A program made the translations under genes and the position numbers. Of a DNA stretch of 64,000 nucleotides, positions 44,151 through 51,511 are shown in pieces. The notes under the pieces are model-generated. The model saw only the letters and a program-made list of their open reading frames with translations, had not been told where the DNA came from and did not search any database. The stretch covers positions 2,046,001-2,110,000 of the forward strand of contig NZ_CP018937.1 in the NCBI RefSeq assembly GCF_002849695.1, written 5' to 3'. The number at the start of each line of letters is the position of its first letter. Within the stretch, counting starts at the first letter, position 1. Origin of the DNA: Bacteroides fragilis. GTDB lineage: Bacteria; Bacteroidota; Bacteroidia; Bacteroidales; Bacteroidaceae.

Positions 44151-45728
44151 TTATCCTCCTATCACCCACTCCCCAATATTCCGTTCTTCCTTCTCGAAGG
44201 CTACACCCACCTTCACTACTTTCCGCCCGTCCGCCTGATAGGGCAGCAGATATCCCTTTTCATCAATCTGCCTCAAGGCAGCCTCGGCGCTGTCGTTCAG
44301 TTTGAACTCAAACACGTAGATGTAGTCCGGTGTCTTCACCACCGCATCGGCACGCCCCCGGGCACTCCGGACCTCCGTTTCCGTAAACTGCCCCATAAGT
44401 TGGAAGACGAGGTAGAACACCGTCTGATAATGCCGCTCCGTACGGTCGTTCAGGTCGTAGGGGATACCGGCAAAGAAGCAGCGCAGGCGCGTGAGGAAAG
44501 CGTCTACATCGCCGCTCTCCAACTCGCGGATGAACTTGCCGATATAGAACGAGGTGTCTGTCTGGGCTATAGGAGTGTAGAAGGGACTGACGAAGTTGAG
44601 GAAACCATATTTCACCTCCTCATTGGGGAACCCCAGCGTGTACATCCGGAAGCGCTCGTCGTAGTCCTTAATCGTCAGATATCCGCTCTGATAAATCATG
44701 GGTATCGGATTGTTTATATCCGCGCGGTCGTCGCTCAGCGAAGCCTCATTCACCTCAATGCCCTCCATCTCCCTCAGGTCGAAATCGGTCTTCTGCAGCA
44801 TCTCCACCAGGAAGGTGGGCGTGCCGCTCGCAAACCAGTAATTGCCATACGAACGCTTCTGCAAGGCACTCAACACGCTGAAAGGATTGTACATGGAGGT
44901 GAATTCCTCGTCTTTGGTGAACCGGTATCCGTCATATTGGCGAGTCAGCCGATCCATCACCTGCCGGCAGGTCGCATTACTTTTCACTGCCAAGGCTTCC
45001 AATTCGGGAGAGAAGGTAGCTTCTATCTCCGCACGGGTCATGCCGCAGAGGGTGTTATAGTCGAGGTCGAAACTGATATCGTTCAGTTGGTTCAGATTAC
45101 TGAAAATGCCCATTTGCGCGAACTTGGTCACTCCGGTAATGAAGACGAACTGCAACCAAGGGTCGGCATCTTTGAGCACAGTATAGAAAGCGGTCAGCGT
45201 CTCCCTGAAGTCGTGTTGCAATTCCTGATTGTCGAACGAACGCAGCAAGGGTTTGTCATATTCGTCGATAAGCACCACCACGCGGCGCCCCGTCTGTTCG
45301 CAGGCACGCCGGATGACGGTCATGAAACGTCCGGAGTGCGTAATGCCTTCTCCTCCCGTCCGGTATAACTCTTCCCACTGCCGCAACTGCCGCTCAAGTA
45401 TATCGACCAGCCCCTCACGACTGTCATACTTCTCCGCATTGAGGCTGAGATGCAGCACGGGATATTGTAGCCACTCTTTTTCCAATTTCTCGATAGCCAA
45501 TCCGCGGAAGAGTTCCTTCTTACCTTGAAAGTACGCCTCGAAAGAAGACAGCAACAGGCTTTTGCCAAAGCGGCGGGGACGGCTCAGGAAACAGGGATTG
45601 CCCGCTTGAGCCAGTCGGTAAATCAATGCGGTCTTATCTACATAAAGGAAATTTTCGGAGCGCAGTTTCTCAAAACTCTGTATCCCTATCGGGAGTTTTC
45701 TAAGCGGGGCATTAATCAGTGTATCCAT
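44151..45728 (-). CDS. AAA-ATPase-like / PD-(D/E)XK nuclease-fold protein, copy 1
   Basis: 525 residues. The N-terminal AAA-ATPase-like domain has LPIGIQSFEKLRSENFLYVD, KTALIYRLAQ, the P-loop-like RPRRFGKSLLLSSFEAYFQG and the Walker-B-like RVVVLIDEYDKPLL. The C-terminal PD-(D/E)XK domain (PDDEXK_9) has SARGRADAVVKTPDYIYVFE followed by FKL. This family is found in many copies per Bacteroides genome; its role is unknown, defence or mobile element related roles having been suggested. A near-identical promoter segment precedes this gene and copy 2. Confidence 0.9.
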   Translation of the reverse strand: MDTLINAPLRKLPIGIQSFEKLRSENFLYVDKTALIYRLAQAGNPCFLSRPRRFGKSLLLSSFEAYFQGKKELFRGLAIEKLEKEWLQYPVLHLSLNAEKYDSREGLVDILERQLRQWEELYRTGGEGITHSGRFMTVIRRACEQTGRRVVVLIDEYDKPLLRSFDNQELQHDFRETLTAFYTVLKDADPWLQFVFITGVTKFAQMGIFSNLNQLNDISFDLDYNTLCGMTRAEIEATFSPELEALAVKSNATCRQVMDRLTRQYDGYRFTKDEEFTSMYNPFSVLSALQKRSYGNYWFASGTPTFLVEMLQKTDFDLREMEGIEVNEASLSDDRADINNPIPMIYQSGYLTIKDYDERFRMYTLGFPNEEVKYGFLNFVSPFYTPIAQTDTSFYIGKFIRELESGDVDAFLTRLRCFFAGIPYDLNDRTERHYQTVFYLVFQLMGQFTETEVRSARGRADAVVKTPDYIYVFEFKLNDSAEAALRQIDEKGYLLPYQADGRKVVKVGVAFEKEERNIGEWVIGG

Positions 45729-45850
45729 GGGGCATTGAAGTTAGTCTTTTGCAAATGTACACAATTATTTTTTAGATTCTCACACGTGGTTACAAGAATG
45801 TTAGGGATGCAACAATTGCCCCTTCTTTATTATCCTTATACCCATGAATA

Positions 45851-45858
45851 CAAAGATA
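45851..45858 (-). promoter_or_regulatory. Conserved promoter segment upstream of ATPase copy 1
   Basis: TATCTTTG on the minus strand within a ~40-bp segment (45848-45888) that recurs at 47482-47522 before copy 2. A second box (TACATTTG, 45759-45752) is nearer the start. Confidence 0.5.
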
Positions 45859-45889
45859 ACATTTTCTTTTGTGTTTTACGTGTTGTATA

Positions 45890-47443
45890 TTAAAATTCAA
45901 CAATCCACTTTTCAATGTTGCGGGTTTTGGCACTGAAGTTTACACCAATCTTAAAAAGTTTACGGCTGTCTGCCGCAAAAGGTTGCGCATAATGTTTCTC
46001 GTTGATCTGGCGGAGAGCTTCTTCAGCGGTACCATCCAGTTTGAATTCCATCACATAAATAAATTTATCTGTTTGCAAAACGAGATCGATGCGCCCTTCA
46101 CTTGTGCGATATTCCACATTGGTATAGAACCCCATTAACTTGAAGACAACGAAAAGCACATTCTGGTAATGGAGTTCCTGCTCGCGAATTATCTCGTAAG
46201 TGGTATCCGCAAAGAAACTTTGCAAACGGCGGAAGAAAGAGTCATAGTCTCCGGCGCGAATCTCACGGACAAACTTCTGAACTTCAAACGGAGCTTCTAC
46301 CTTATCGGTATTCGCATAGTAGGGAAGCAGGAATTTCATGAACCCCTCCTCCACTTCACGGTTCGGGAATCCCAAACGGTAAATTCCAAATTCACGGTCA
46401 TACCCCTTAATGGTAAGGTAACCGCTTTGATAAATCACAGGAATAGGATTGGTAGAGGAAGAGTCGATGCTGTTCAATACATCCGCATCGGTTTCCACAT
46501 GCGCCATTTTATGAAGATCATAGTGATGCATCTGCAACAGTTCTACCAAATAGGTAGGAGTACCCGTTTCAAACCAATAATTTCCAAATTTCATTTTATA
46601 GAACGTATTCAGCAGGCTGAAAGGATTGTAAATGCCGATCGAATCTTCCACAAAATGATACCCGTCATAGCATTCCTTCAATTCACGGCACACCTCTTCA
46701 TAACCCATCCTCTGCCTGTCGGCAAGTTCGTACAATTCTTGCTCCAGATTAGTCCGTATTTCCTTTTCAGTGATGCCGCACAATGCCACGTAACGTTCGT
46801 CCATCGACAAATCAATCAGATTGTTCAAAGCACTGAACACACTCACTTTACCAAACTTGGTGACACCGGTCAGAAAAGCAAACCGGATGTATCCATCCAT
46901 TGTTTTGATGGCTCCATAAAAGGCTTGCAACGTCTTGCGAAACTCCTTTTGCAATTCTTCATCCCCGATGGATTGCAGCATAGGCTTATCATATTCGTCG
47001 ACCAGAATGACTACACGATGCCCCGCCTGCTTGCAAGCACGCTCTATGACACCGGCAAAGCGCAGAGACAAAGAGCGCTCCGAAGGTTCAGCTCCATAGA
47101 GTTTCTCCCATGCCACAATTGCTTTCTCCAATATATCCTCAAGACTTTGCAGTGAGTCATATTTCTCTATATTCAAATCCAGATGCAATATCGGGTGTTT
47201 TATCCATTCTTTCTCGAGCTTTTCCATCGCCAGCCCTTCAAAGAGCTCCTTTTTTCCCTGAAAATAGGCTTCGAGGGTAGAAACAAGCAAACTTTTTCCA
47301 AAGCGACGGGGACGGCTCAGAAAATAATAACTCCCGGTCTTTACCATTTGATAAACCAATGCTGTTTTATCAATATAGAAAAAGCCCTCTTTACGGATTT
47401 TCTCAAAATTCTGTATCCCGATAGGATAGATTTTATTGCTCAT
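45890..47443 (-). CDS. AAA-ATPase-like / PD-(D/E)XK nuclease-fold protein, copy 2
   Basis: 517 residues, paralogous to the gene at 44151-45728 over its full length: IYPIGIQNFEKIRKEGFFYI, RPRRFGKSLLVSTLEAYFQG, HRVVILVDEYDKPMLQSIGD, and the nuclease-fold end TSEGRIDLVLQTDKFIYVME followed by FKL. It is more AT-rich than copy 1, so the two are not a recent duplication, yet the upstream promoter segment is almost identical. Its 3' end lies 2 nt from the conserved segment upstream of copy 1. Confidence 0.9.
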   Translation of the reverse strand: MSNKIYPIGIQNFEKIRKEGFFYIDKTALVYQMVKTGSYYFLSRPRRFGKSLLVSTLEAYFQGKKELFEGLAMEKLEKEWIKHPILHLDLNIEKYDSLQSLEDILEKAIVAWEKLYGAEPSERSLSLRFAGVIERACKQAGHRVVILVDEYDKPMLQSIGDEELQKEFRKTLQAFYGAIKTMDGYIRFAFLTGVTKFGKVSVFSALNNLIDLSMDERYVALCGITEKEIRTNLEQELYELADRQRMGYEEVCRELKECYDGYHFVEDSIGIYNPFSLLNTFYKMKFGNYWFETGTPTYLVELLQMHHYDLHKMAHVETDADVLNSIDSSSTNPIPVIYQSGYLTIKGYDREFGIYRLGFPNREVEEGFMKFLLPYYANTDKVEAPFEVQKFVREIRAGDYDSFFRRLQSFFADTTYEIIREQELHYQNVLFVVFKLMGFYTNVEYRTSEGRIDLVLQTDKFIYVMEFKLDGTAEEALRQINEKHYAQPFAADSRKLFKIGVNFSAKTRNIEKWIVEF

Positions 47444-47484
47444 ATTCTTTTATTCCGGATAAATAACAGACAAACTTATAAATA

Positions 47485-47492
47485 CAAAGATA
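47485..47492 (-). promoter_or_regulatory. Conserved promoter segment upstream of ATPase copy 2
   Basis: TATCTTTG on the minus strand within the segment 47482-47522 (CAAAGATAACATTTTCTTTT then GTATTTTACGTGTTG on the plus strand), matching 45848-45888 with very few changes. Confidence 0.5.
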
Positions 47493-47543
47493 ACATTTTC
47501 TTTTGTATTTTACGTGTTGTGTCTTAAAAGAATGGTTTTGAGT

Positions 47544-47637
47544 TCACCACAGATTACACAGATTCTCACAGATTAATAATTTATTTTACTGAGAGTTAAA
47601 TTAAAATATCTGTGTTAATCTGTGTAATCTGTGGTGA
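47544..47637. repeat. Palindromic element R5
   Basis: Arms of the CACAGATTA subtype (TCACCACAGATTACACAGAT, then CACAGAT). The spacer AATAATTTATTTTACTGAGA continues as GTTAAATTAAA and is the exact reverse complement of the R14 spacer, so R5 and R14 are one element in opposite orientations. It ends 13 nt from the hexokinase stop. Confidence 0.92.
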
Positions 47638-47650
47638 GCCCCAAATACAA

Positions 47651-48859
47651 TCAAGTCAGTGCTGCCATACCGGTTCCTATCAGGTTGGCATTGCTCATGT
47701 TATTGATATGAACTTCCACATCTTCCAGTTGGAGTTCGCGAAGAAGTTCCTGCAATTTCTCCATCACAAGAATGTTGTAACTTTTATCTTTCCGGCTCTC
47801 ACTCCAGAAGAGGCTTCCTTCGGCTATCAGACAAATCCGATGAATATCTTTGTTGTATGATTTCAGCAATGCGATCAGTCCGGCAAGGGACGCGGCAACC
47901 AGTTGGGCCGATCTGCTATAGATCCAACGGGCCACCTGCACATAGATATCTTTGTGGATATCCGGATAGTTCATGATGGCAGTCAGCTTCCGGGCATCGA
48001 ACTTTTCTTCAAATTCATCCAACGGAAAGGCCGCTTTCAAGATATCCCCTAAATACATGCCGGACACCGCTTTCTCAAAACGCTGTTTGCCCATGCTGTC
48101 GGACATTGCATCCACCGTATCATCCACCGCTGTCAAGAATGGCGGATGAAAGTTGCCCGACTCCAGATTGACAGGAATCAAACCCTCTACGCTGTATGCC
48201 GGATCCAGTTTCTTTATCTTGTCAGCGGGAATAAAAGTGGCCATATTCGTACCGGTCCCGACAATCAGGCCGATATAGGCGTCGTAACTCTTGTCGGTAA
48301 GCCCGGCAAACAAACTGGCGATCGTGTCATTCAGAACTTTGATGCCTGTAAACTTTATTTTATTCTTTTCATTCAGATAGTCGAGTAAAGGTTTCCCCAC
48401 AAACTGCCCGACCATTTTCCGGATATCCACTCCTTTGGTCCAACGAAGCAGCTTTGCATCTCCTCCGGGCACTGATTCGGCGGGATAAGAAAAACAATAG
48501 CCAATAGGCATTTCCTCTTCCCGTTTTATCTCCACAATCAGATCGGCCAGTTCTTTGAACAGTTCTTCGCGCGTATAGCCGGGCGACTTCATGACGGACA
48601 TGTCTTTCTTCCAGCCATTGTTCGGGTAGATGACCGGCTTTTCTTGCGTGAAATCGACAATCGCCACCCGGTAGTTGGTACCTCCCAGATCGAGGACTAA
48701 GGCCTTTCCTTTGACATCGGCCGCCTTGGGCAGAATAAAGGTAGGAATACATTGTATCTCTGCATTTTTTTTACTTAATCCTTCTTCCACTTTCTCCCGG
48801 AATGCATAGGCAATTCCTTTGAGTTGTTCGTTGTCCAGTTTGAAAATATTCTTTTCCAT
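47651..48859 (-). CDS. Hexokinase family sugar kinase
   Basis: 402 residues of the eukaryote-like hexokinase family rather than ROK. The phosphate-1 loop is VLDLGGTNYRVAIVDF (around 55-70), the sugar-binding segment is YCFSYPAESVPGGDAKLLRW, and the catalytic Asp is in KVLNDTIASLFAGL. The second ATP motif is GLIVGTGTNMATFIP and the adenosine motif is near CLIAEGSLFW. It phosphorylates glucose or related hexoses in the cytosol. The gene stands alone between repeats R5 and R6. Confidence 0.93.
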   Translation of the reverse strand: MEKNIFKLDNEQLKGIAYAFREKVEEGLSKKNAEIQCIPTFILPKAADVKGKALVLDLGGTNYRVAIVDFTQEKPVIYPNNGWKKDMSVMKSPGYTREELFKELADLIVEIKREEEMPIGYCFSYPAESVPGGDAKLLRWTKGVDIRKMVGQFVGKPLLDYLNEKNKIKFTGIKVLNDTIASLFAGLTDKSYDAYIGLIVGTGTNMATFIPADKIKKLDPAYSVEGLIPVNLESGNFHPPFLTAVDDTVDAMSDSMGKQRFEKAVSGMYLGDILKAAFPLDEFEEKFDARKLTAIMNYPDIHKDIYVQVARWIYSRSAQLVAASLAGLIALLKSYNKDIHRICLIAEGSLFWSESRKDKSYNILVMEKLQELLRELQLEDVEVHINNMSNANLIGTGMAALT

Positions 48860-48945
48860 GGTATTGGTTTTATGTATGGATGATTTTTATTTCTGTAAAT
48901 AACAACTGAGAAGGTTTTTTGCTCAAAACCGGGATAAAAACGATT

Positions 48946-49098
48946 TCACCACAGAGGTACACAGAGTCTCACAGAGTTTTTTTAGACAGATGAACAAAAG
49001 AACAGATGATTCTTTATTGGTTCATCTGTTCTTTCGTCTGAAAACAAATAGAGCGCAGCTAATTAATCTCTGTGAGACTCTGTGTACCTCTGTGGTGA
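48946..49098. repeat. Palindromic element R6 with a nested hairpin
   Basis: Perfect 31-bp arms at 48946-48976 and 49068-49098 (TCACCACAGAGGTACACAGA plus GTCTCACAGAG). The long spacer carries its own 12-bp inverted repeat AAGAACAGATGA/TCATCTGTTCTT and ends GAGCGCAGCTAATTAATCTC. That end is shared with R7. Confidence 0.92.
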
Positions 49099-49180
49099 TG
49101 GTATAAAAAAAGCCATTTGGTATCTTCGGAAGAAAGTTTGCGGGATTGAAAAAAAGAATAGTTTATCATTGAAAATCATG

Positions 49181-49188
49181 AAGTATCT
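49181..49188 (+). promoter_or_regulatory. Possible -7 box for the orphan NCYAYA gene
   Basis: TATCTTTA, one mismatch to TAnnTTTG, 89 nt upstream of the ATG at 49277. It overlaps the in-frame ATG at 49178, which favours the later start. Confidence 0.35.
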
Positions 49189-49276
49189 TTACCGTGTAAG
49201 CTTACAGAAAAATGACATAGGCGGATTCCGAAAAGCCTTGGAGAGAGTAGGAGAAAATTTAATAATTAAGATTATA

Positions 49277-49867
49277 ATGGCAAAAACTCAACAGTCTAAT
49301 GAAAAAAAAATTATTGAATCAGAAAATAGAGACGAATATGAAAATGGGCGCCCGGTTTTTAAAGCGGATAACTGGGAAGGGGTATCCAGGTATGCAAATT
49401 GCTATGCATATGCAATGAATGTAATAACTGTAAAAGAAGATGAACATTTGTCACCCGGAATGCTCAGTAATCAAGATACTAACTATTCGGAACATACTAT
49501 CGAAGAGCTGAAAAGAATATTTGTGGAGTATATAAAAGCAGACATCCAAACAGGCAAAATTGAAAAAGCCACAGATTTTATTCCATGTGGAATAGATACG
49601 GAGCTTAATGGAAATGAATATAAAGTAGCATTGGCATTCGCTCCTTCTCCGGAGAATGAAAACAAACTGAAAGATTTTCATTTTTACCGTGAAGATAGTA
49701 ATGGACTATGGTCTCATAAAGTGGGAGAATCGTCTATTATCTGCCAAAAAGACGCTTCGGATAAGTTCATAAGCTCCTCTAACCCACCGGAAAACTGCAA
49801 TCGAAATCATAGAGAAATAGGAAACTATTCTGTATTTGTAGGTTATTTCAAAGTTGTCCATAGTTAA
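49277..49867 (+). CDS. Orphan protein with a papain/NlpC-like Cys-His signature
   Basis: 196 residues, no signal peptide. SRYANCYAYAMNVI places C42 at the start of a helix, as in papain/NlpC-type nucleophiles. KDFHFYREDSNGLWSHKVGE supplies H135 and H147 on a likely beta-hairpin. I have seen NCYAYA...HFYRQDSDGxWSHKPG patterns in phage and bacterial proteins of unknown function; a cysteine peptidase or amidase role is inference. Longer starts at 49178 or 49082 exist but run into a possible -7 box (49181-49188) or repeat R6. It is AT-rich and lies between related elements R6 and R7, suggesting a captured cargo gene. Confidence 0.6.
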   Translation: MAKTQQSNEKKIIESENRDEYENGRPVFKADNWEGVSRYANCYAYAMNVITVKEDEHLSPGMLSNQDTNYSEHTIEELKRIFVEYIKADIQTGKIEKATDFIPCGIDTELNGNEYKVALAFAPSPENENKLKDFHFYREDSNGLWSHKVGESSIICQKDASDKFISSSNPPENCNRNHREIGNYSVFVGYFKVVHS

Positions 49868-49878
49868 AAATGACCCTG

Positions 49879-49976
49879 TTTCACCACAGAGTGACACAGA
49901 GTTTCACGGAGTTTTTTTAACAAACAGAGTGCAGCTAATTAATCTCTGTGAGACTCTGTGTACCTCTGTGGTGAAA
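49879..49976. repeat. Palindromic element R7
   Basis: Arms TTTCACCACAGAGTGACACA... and ...TGTACCTCTGTGGTGAAA, slightly diverged from each other. The spacer end GTGCAGCTAATTAATCTCTG is almost the same as in R6. It starts 12 nt after the stop of the orphan NCYAYA gene. Confidence 0.9.
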
Positions 49977-50083
49977 GAACAGAACAAAACCCATGCAAGC
50001 ATTCAGTTCCGTTACATAGTAAAAAAGTCTTTCTCGATAAGCAGAGAATATGCTACTTTGCCACGTAAACAAAAACAACAAGA

Positions 50084-50395
50084 ATGAAAGACTTAAATTT
50101 TGACTGGCTGCTGAGTGGAAGCTGCCTGCTGTCGGACGTGGCGATGGCGTATTTTACAACTTGTATTTATCCCCGCTCGGCGGGCAGACAGATGCGTGAG
50201 CAGATAGAACGATATCCGGACTTGCATGCCGAACTACTGGAAGCAGGATACAAACGCTCCAATACACTGCTGACACCCCGGCAAATCTGTATCGTGATAC
50301 AGCATTGGGGAATGCCCGACACGGTGTACCAATGGCTACGCGAACATCCGGAGGATCGGGTCCAAAAACTGTTCGCCGATCGCAAATTCGACTGA
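50084..50395 (+). CDS. DUF4248 family protein
   Basis: 103 residues, a family of Bacteroidales proteins of unknown function (FDWLLSGSCLLSDVAMAYFT; YPRSAGRQMREQIERYPDLH; LTPRQICIVIQHWGMPDTVY). It has no signal or membrane segment. DUF4248 genes recur next to primase/helicase, HU-like and amidase genes, and the same neighbours are present here (50.7-54.2 kb), so it is probably part of that module. Confidence 0.85.
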   Translation: MKDLNFDWLLSGSCLLSDVAMAYFTTCIYPRSAGRQMREQIERYPDLHAELLEAGYKRSNTLLTPRQICIVIQHWGMPDTVYQWLREHPEDRVQKLFADRKFD

Positions 50396-50643
50396 TATAT
50401 GTTAATATATCTTTTTGCTTATTATTTATTTATGTGCAGGTCTGCCTGTTGGCGGCTTCCGGAGCATCCTCCGTAAACAACTGACGGACAACGGACTACA
50501 AGTCTGAAAGCATGTTGGTATCCGTGTTGGTGATTTAGAGGCTCTGAATGACGGCAACAGAGGGTCTGAAAGGGTGAAAACAAGGCTCGGTTTCACCCCG
50601 GCAGAGTGTGCGTAGGACAGCAATAGGAATCGCCGTACACTTT

Positions 50644-50673
50644 TGCACCAATCTGCACCAATCTGCACCAATC
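50644..50673. repeat. Three exact 10-bp direct repeats beside a promoter
   Basis: TGCACCAATC three times in a row, ending 1 bp before the -33 box. The 10-bp period keeps every copy on one helix face. It looks like an iteron or an activator/repressor array. Confidence 0.9.
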
Positions 50674-50674
50674 T

Positions 50675-50706
50675 TTTGCATCCTTGCCCTTCTATGCGTA
50701 GCTTTG
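50675..50706 (+). promoter_or_regulatory. Consensus promoter of the replication-like module
   Basis: -33 TTTG (50675-50678), 20-bp spacer, -7 TAGCTTTG (50699-50706): an exact fit to the Bacteroides consensus. Transcript start about 50711. Confidence 0.75.
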
Positions 50707-50759
50707 TCATGCCGTTCGGGAAAGGACGGCACATTCAATAACCTTTAAAACGAAATTCC

Positions 50760-51380
50760 ATGAACGCACCGACCGAAACAATTCTGAAAAAAGGATATAT
50801 CCTGATTCCCAAATCCATGATCGAAGATTTCTTCAAAACCGGATCGCAAACCGAGGGCTACCTGGAAGCATGGATACAGGTATTGACGCGGGTCAACTAC
50901 TCCGATACGGAGGTTTGTGTACAAGGCAACCGGATCGTTTGCCGGCGGGGTGAAACCGTATATACCTACAAACAGTGGGAAAAGACACTGGGATGGAGCC
51001 GATACCGCACCCGCCGCTTCTTCGAAACGTTGTTCAAATCCGGAATCATGGAGGTGGTAGAGAATCCCGCCGGAATCACCCTGCTCCGGGTAACAGACTA
51101 TGACCTCTGGACCGGACATAAAAAAGCCGCCACCACCCGGGACAGCCATGCGACGGAAGGCTTTGCCGGCTTCTGGGATCTTTATCACCGGGTCACCCAA
51201 AAAGATAAGATAAACATAGCCCGTGCCCGGAAAGAATGGAAAAAACTGACAGTAACGGAAAAGAAACTGGCACTGGAAAACATCGAGGAGTATTACACCC
51301 ACCAAAAGGACATACGCTTCTGTAAACAGGCAGCCACATATCTGGAAGATAAGGCGTTTCTGAACGAATACGAATTTTAG
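50760..51380 (+). CDS. Winged-helix protein, replication-initiator-like
   Basis: 206 residues. Residues 10-125 (GYILIPKSMIEDFFKTGSQT; CRRGETVYTYKQWEKTLGWS; YRTRRFFETLFKSGIMEVVE) have the pattern of a winged helix seen in phage DnaD-like replisome organisers (fixed-order wHTH then wing). The C-terminal part (ARARKEWKKLTVTEKKLALE; YYTHQKDIRFCKQAATYLED) resembles DnaD-type tails. It precedes a dnaB-like gene (131 nt, with repeat R8 between), which supports a helicase-loading or initiation role; this is inference from context. Confidence 0.7.
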   Translation: MNAPTETILKKGYILIPKSMIEDFFKTGSQTEGYLEAWIQVLTRVNYSDTEVCVQGNRIVCRRGETVYTYKQWEKTLGWSRYRTRRFFETLFKSGIMEVVENPAGITLLRVTDYDLWTGHKKAATTRDSHATEGFAGFWDLYHRVTQKDKINIARARKEWKKLTVTEKKLALENIEEYYTHQKDIRFCKQAATYLEDKAFLNEYEF

Positions 51381-51383
51381 AAG

Positions 51384-51478
51384 TCACCACGGATTACACG
51401 GATTAACACAGATTACAAAGTTATTCTGCTGATATTTAAAATTTAAAAATCTGTGAAAATCCGTGTAATCTGTGGTGA
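51384..51478. repeat. Palindromic element R8
   Basis: CACGGATTA subtype arms (TCACCACGGATTACACGGAT ... ATCCGTGTAATCTGTGGTGA). The spacer is loosely related to that of R5/R14. Starts 4 nt after the stop of the initiator-like gene, inside the module. Confidence 0.9.
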
Positions 51479-51511
51479 ACTATACCCCAAACCATATACC
51501 ATCCAAACATT

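Larger units (their letters stand above)
50396..50759. other. Regulatory intergenic region with hairpins and direct repeats
   Basis: No gene. It contains a hairpin GGGTGAAA/TTTCACCC (50572-50598), three 10-bp direct repeats (50644-50673), a strong promoter (50675-50706) and a second hairpin at the predicted transcript start (50711-50730, stem GCCGTTC with GGACGGC). Confidence 0.75.

Noticed and set aside
44124..45368. A 414-codon plus-strand frame opposite the first AAA-ATPase gene
   Set aside because: It lies entirely opposite a gene with clear ATPase and nuclease motifs, and its own translation has no domain pattern. The same applies to long opposite frames at 46169-47155, 58205-59284, 36400-37281 and 39771-40568.
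49082..49276. N-terminal extension of the NCYAYA gene into R6
   Set aside because: It would begin inside a palindromic repeat and cross a possible -7 box; the extension has no conserved features.
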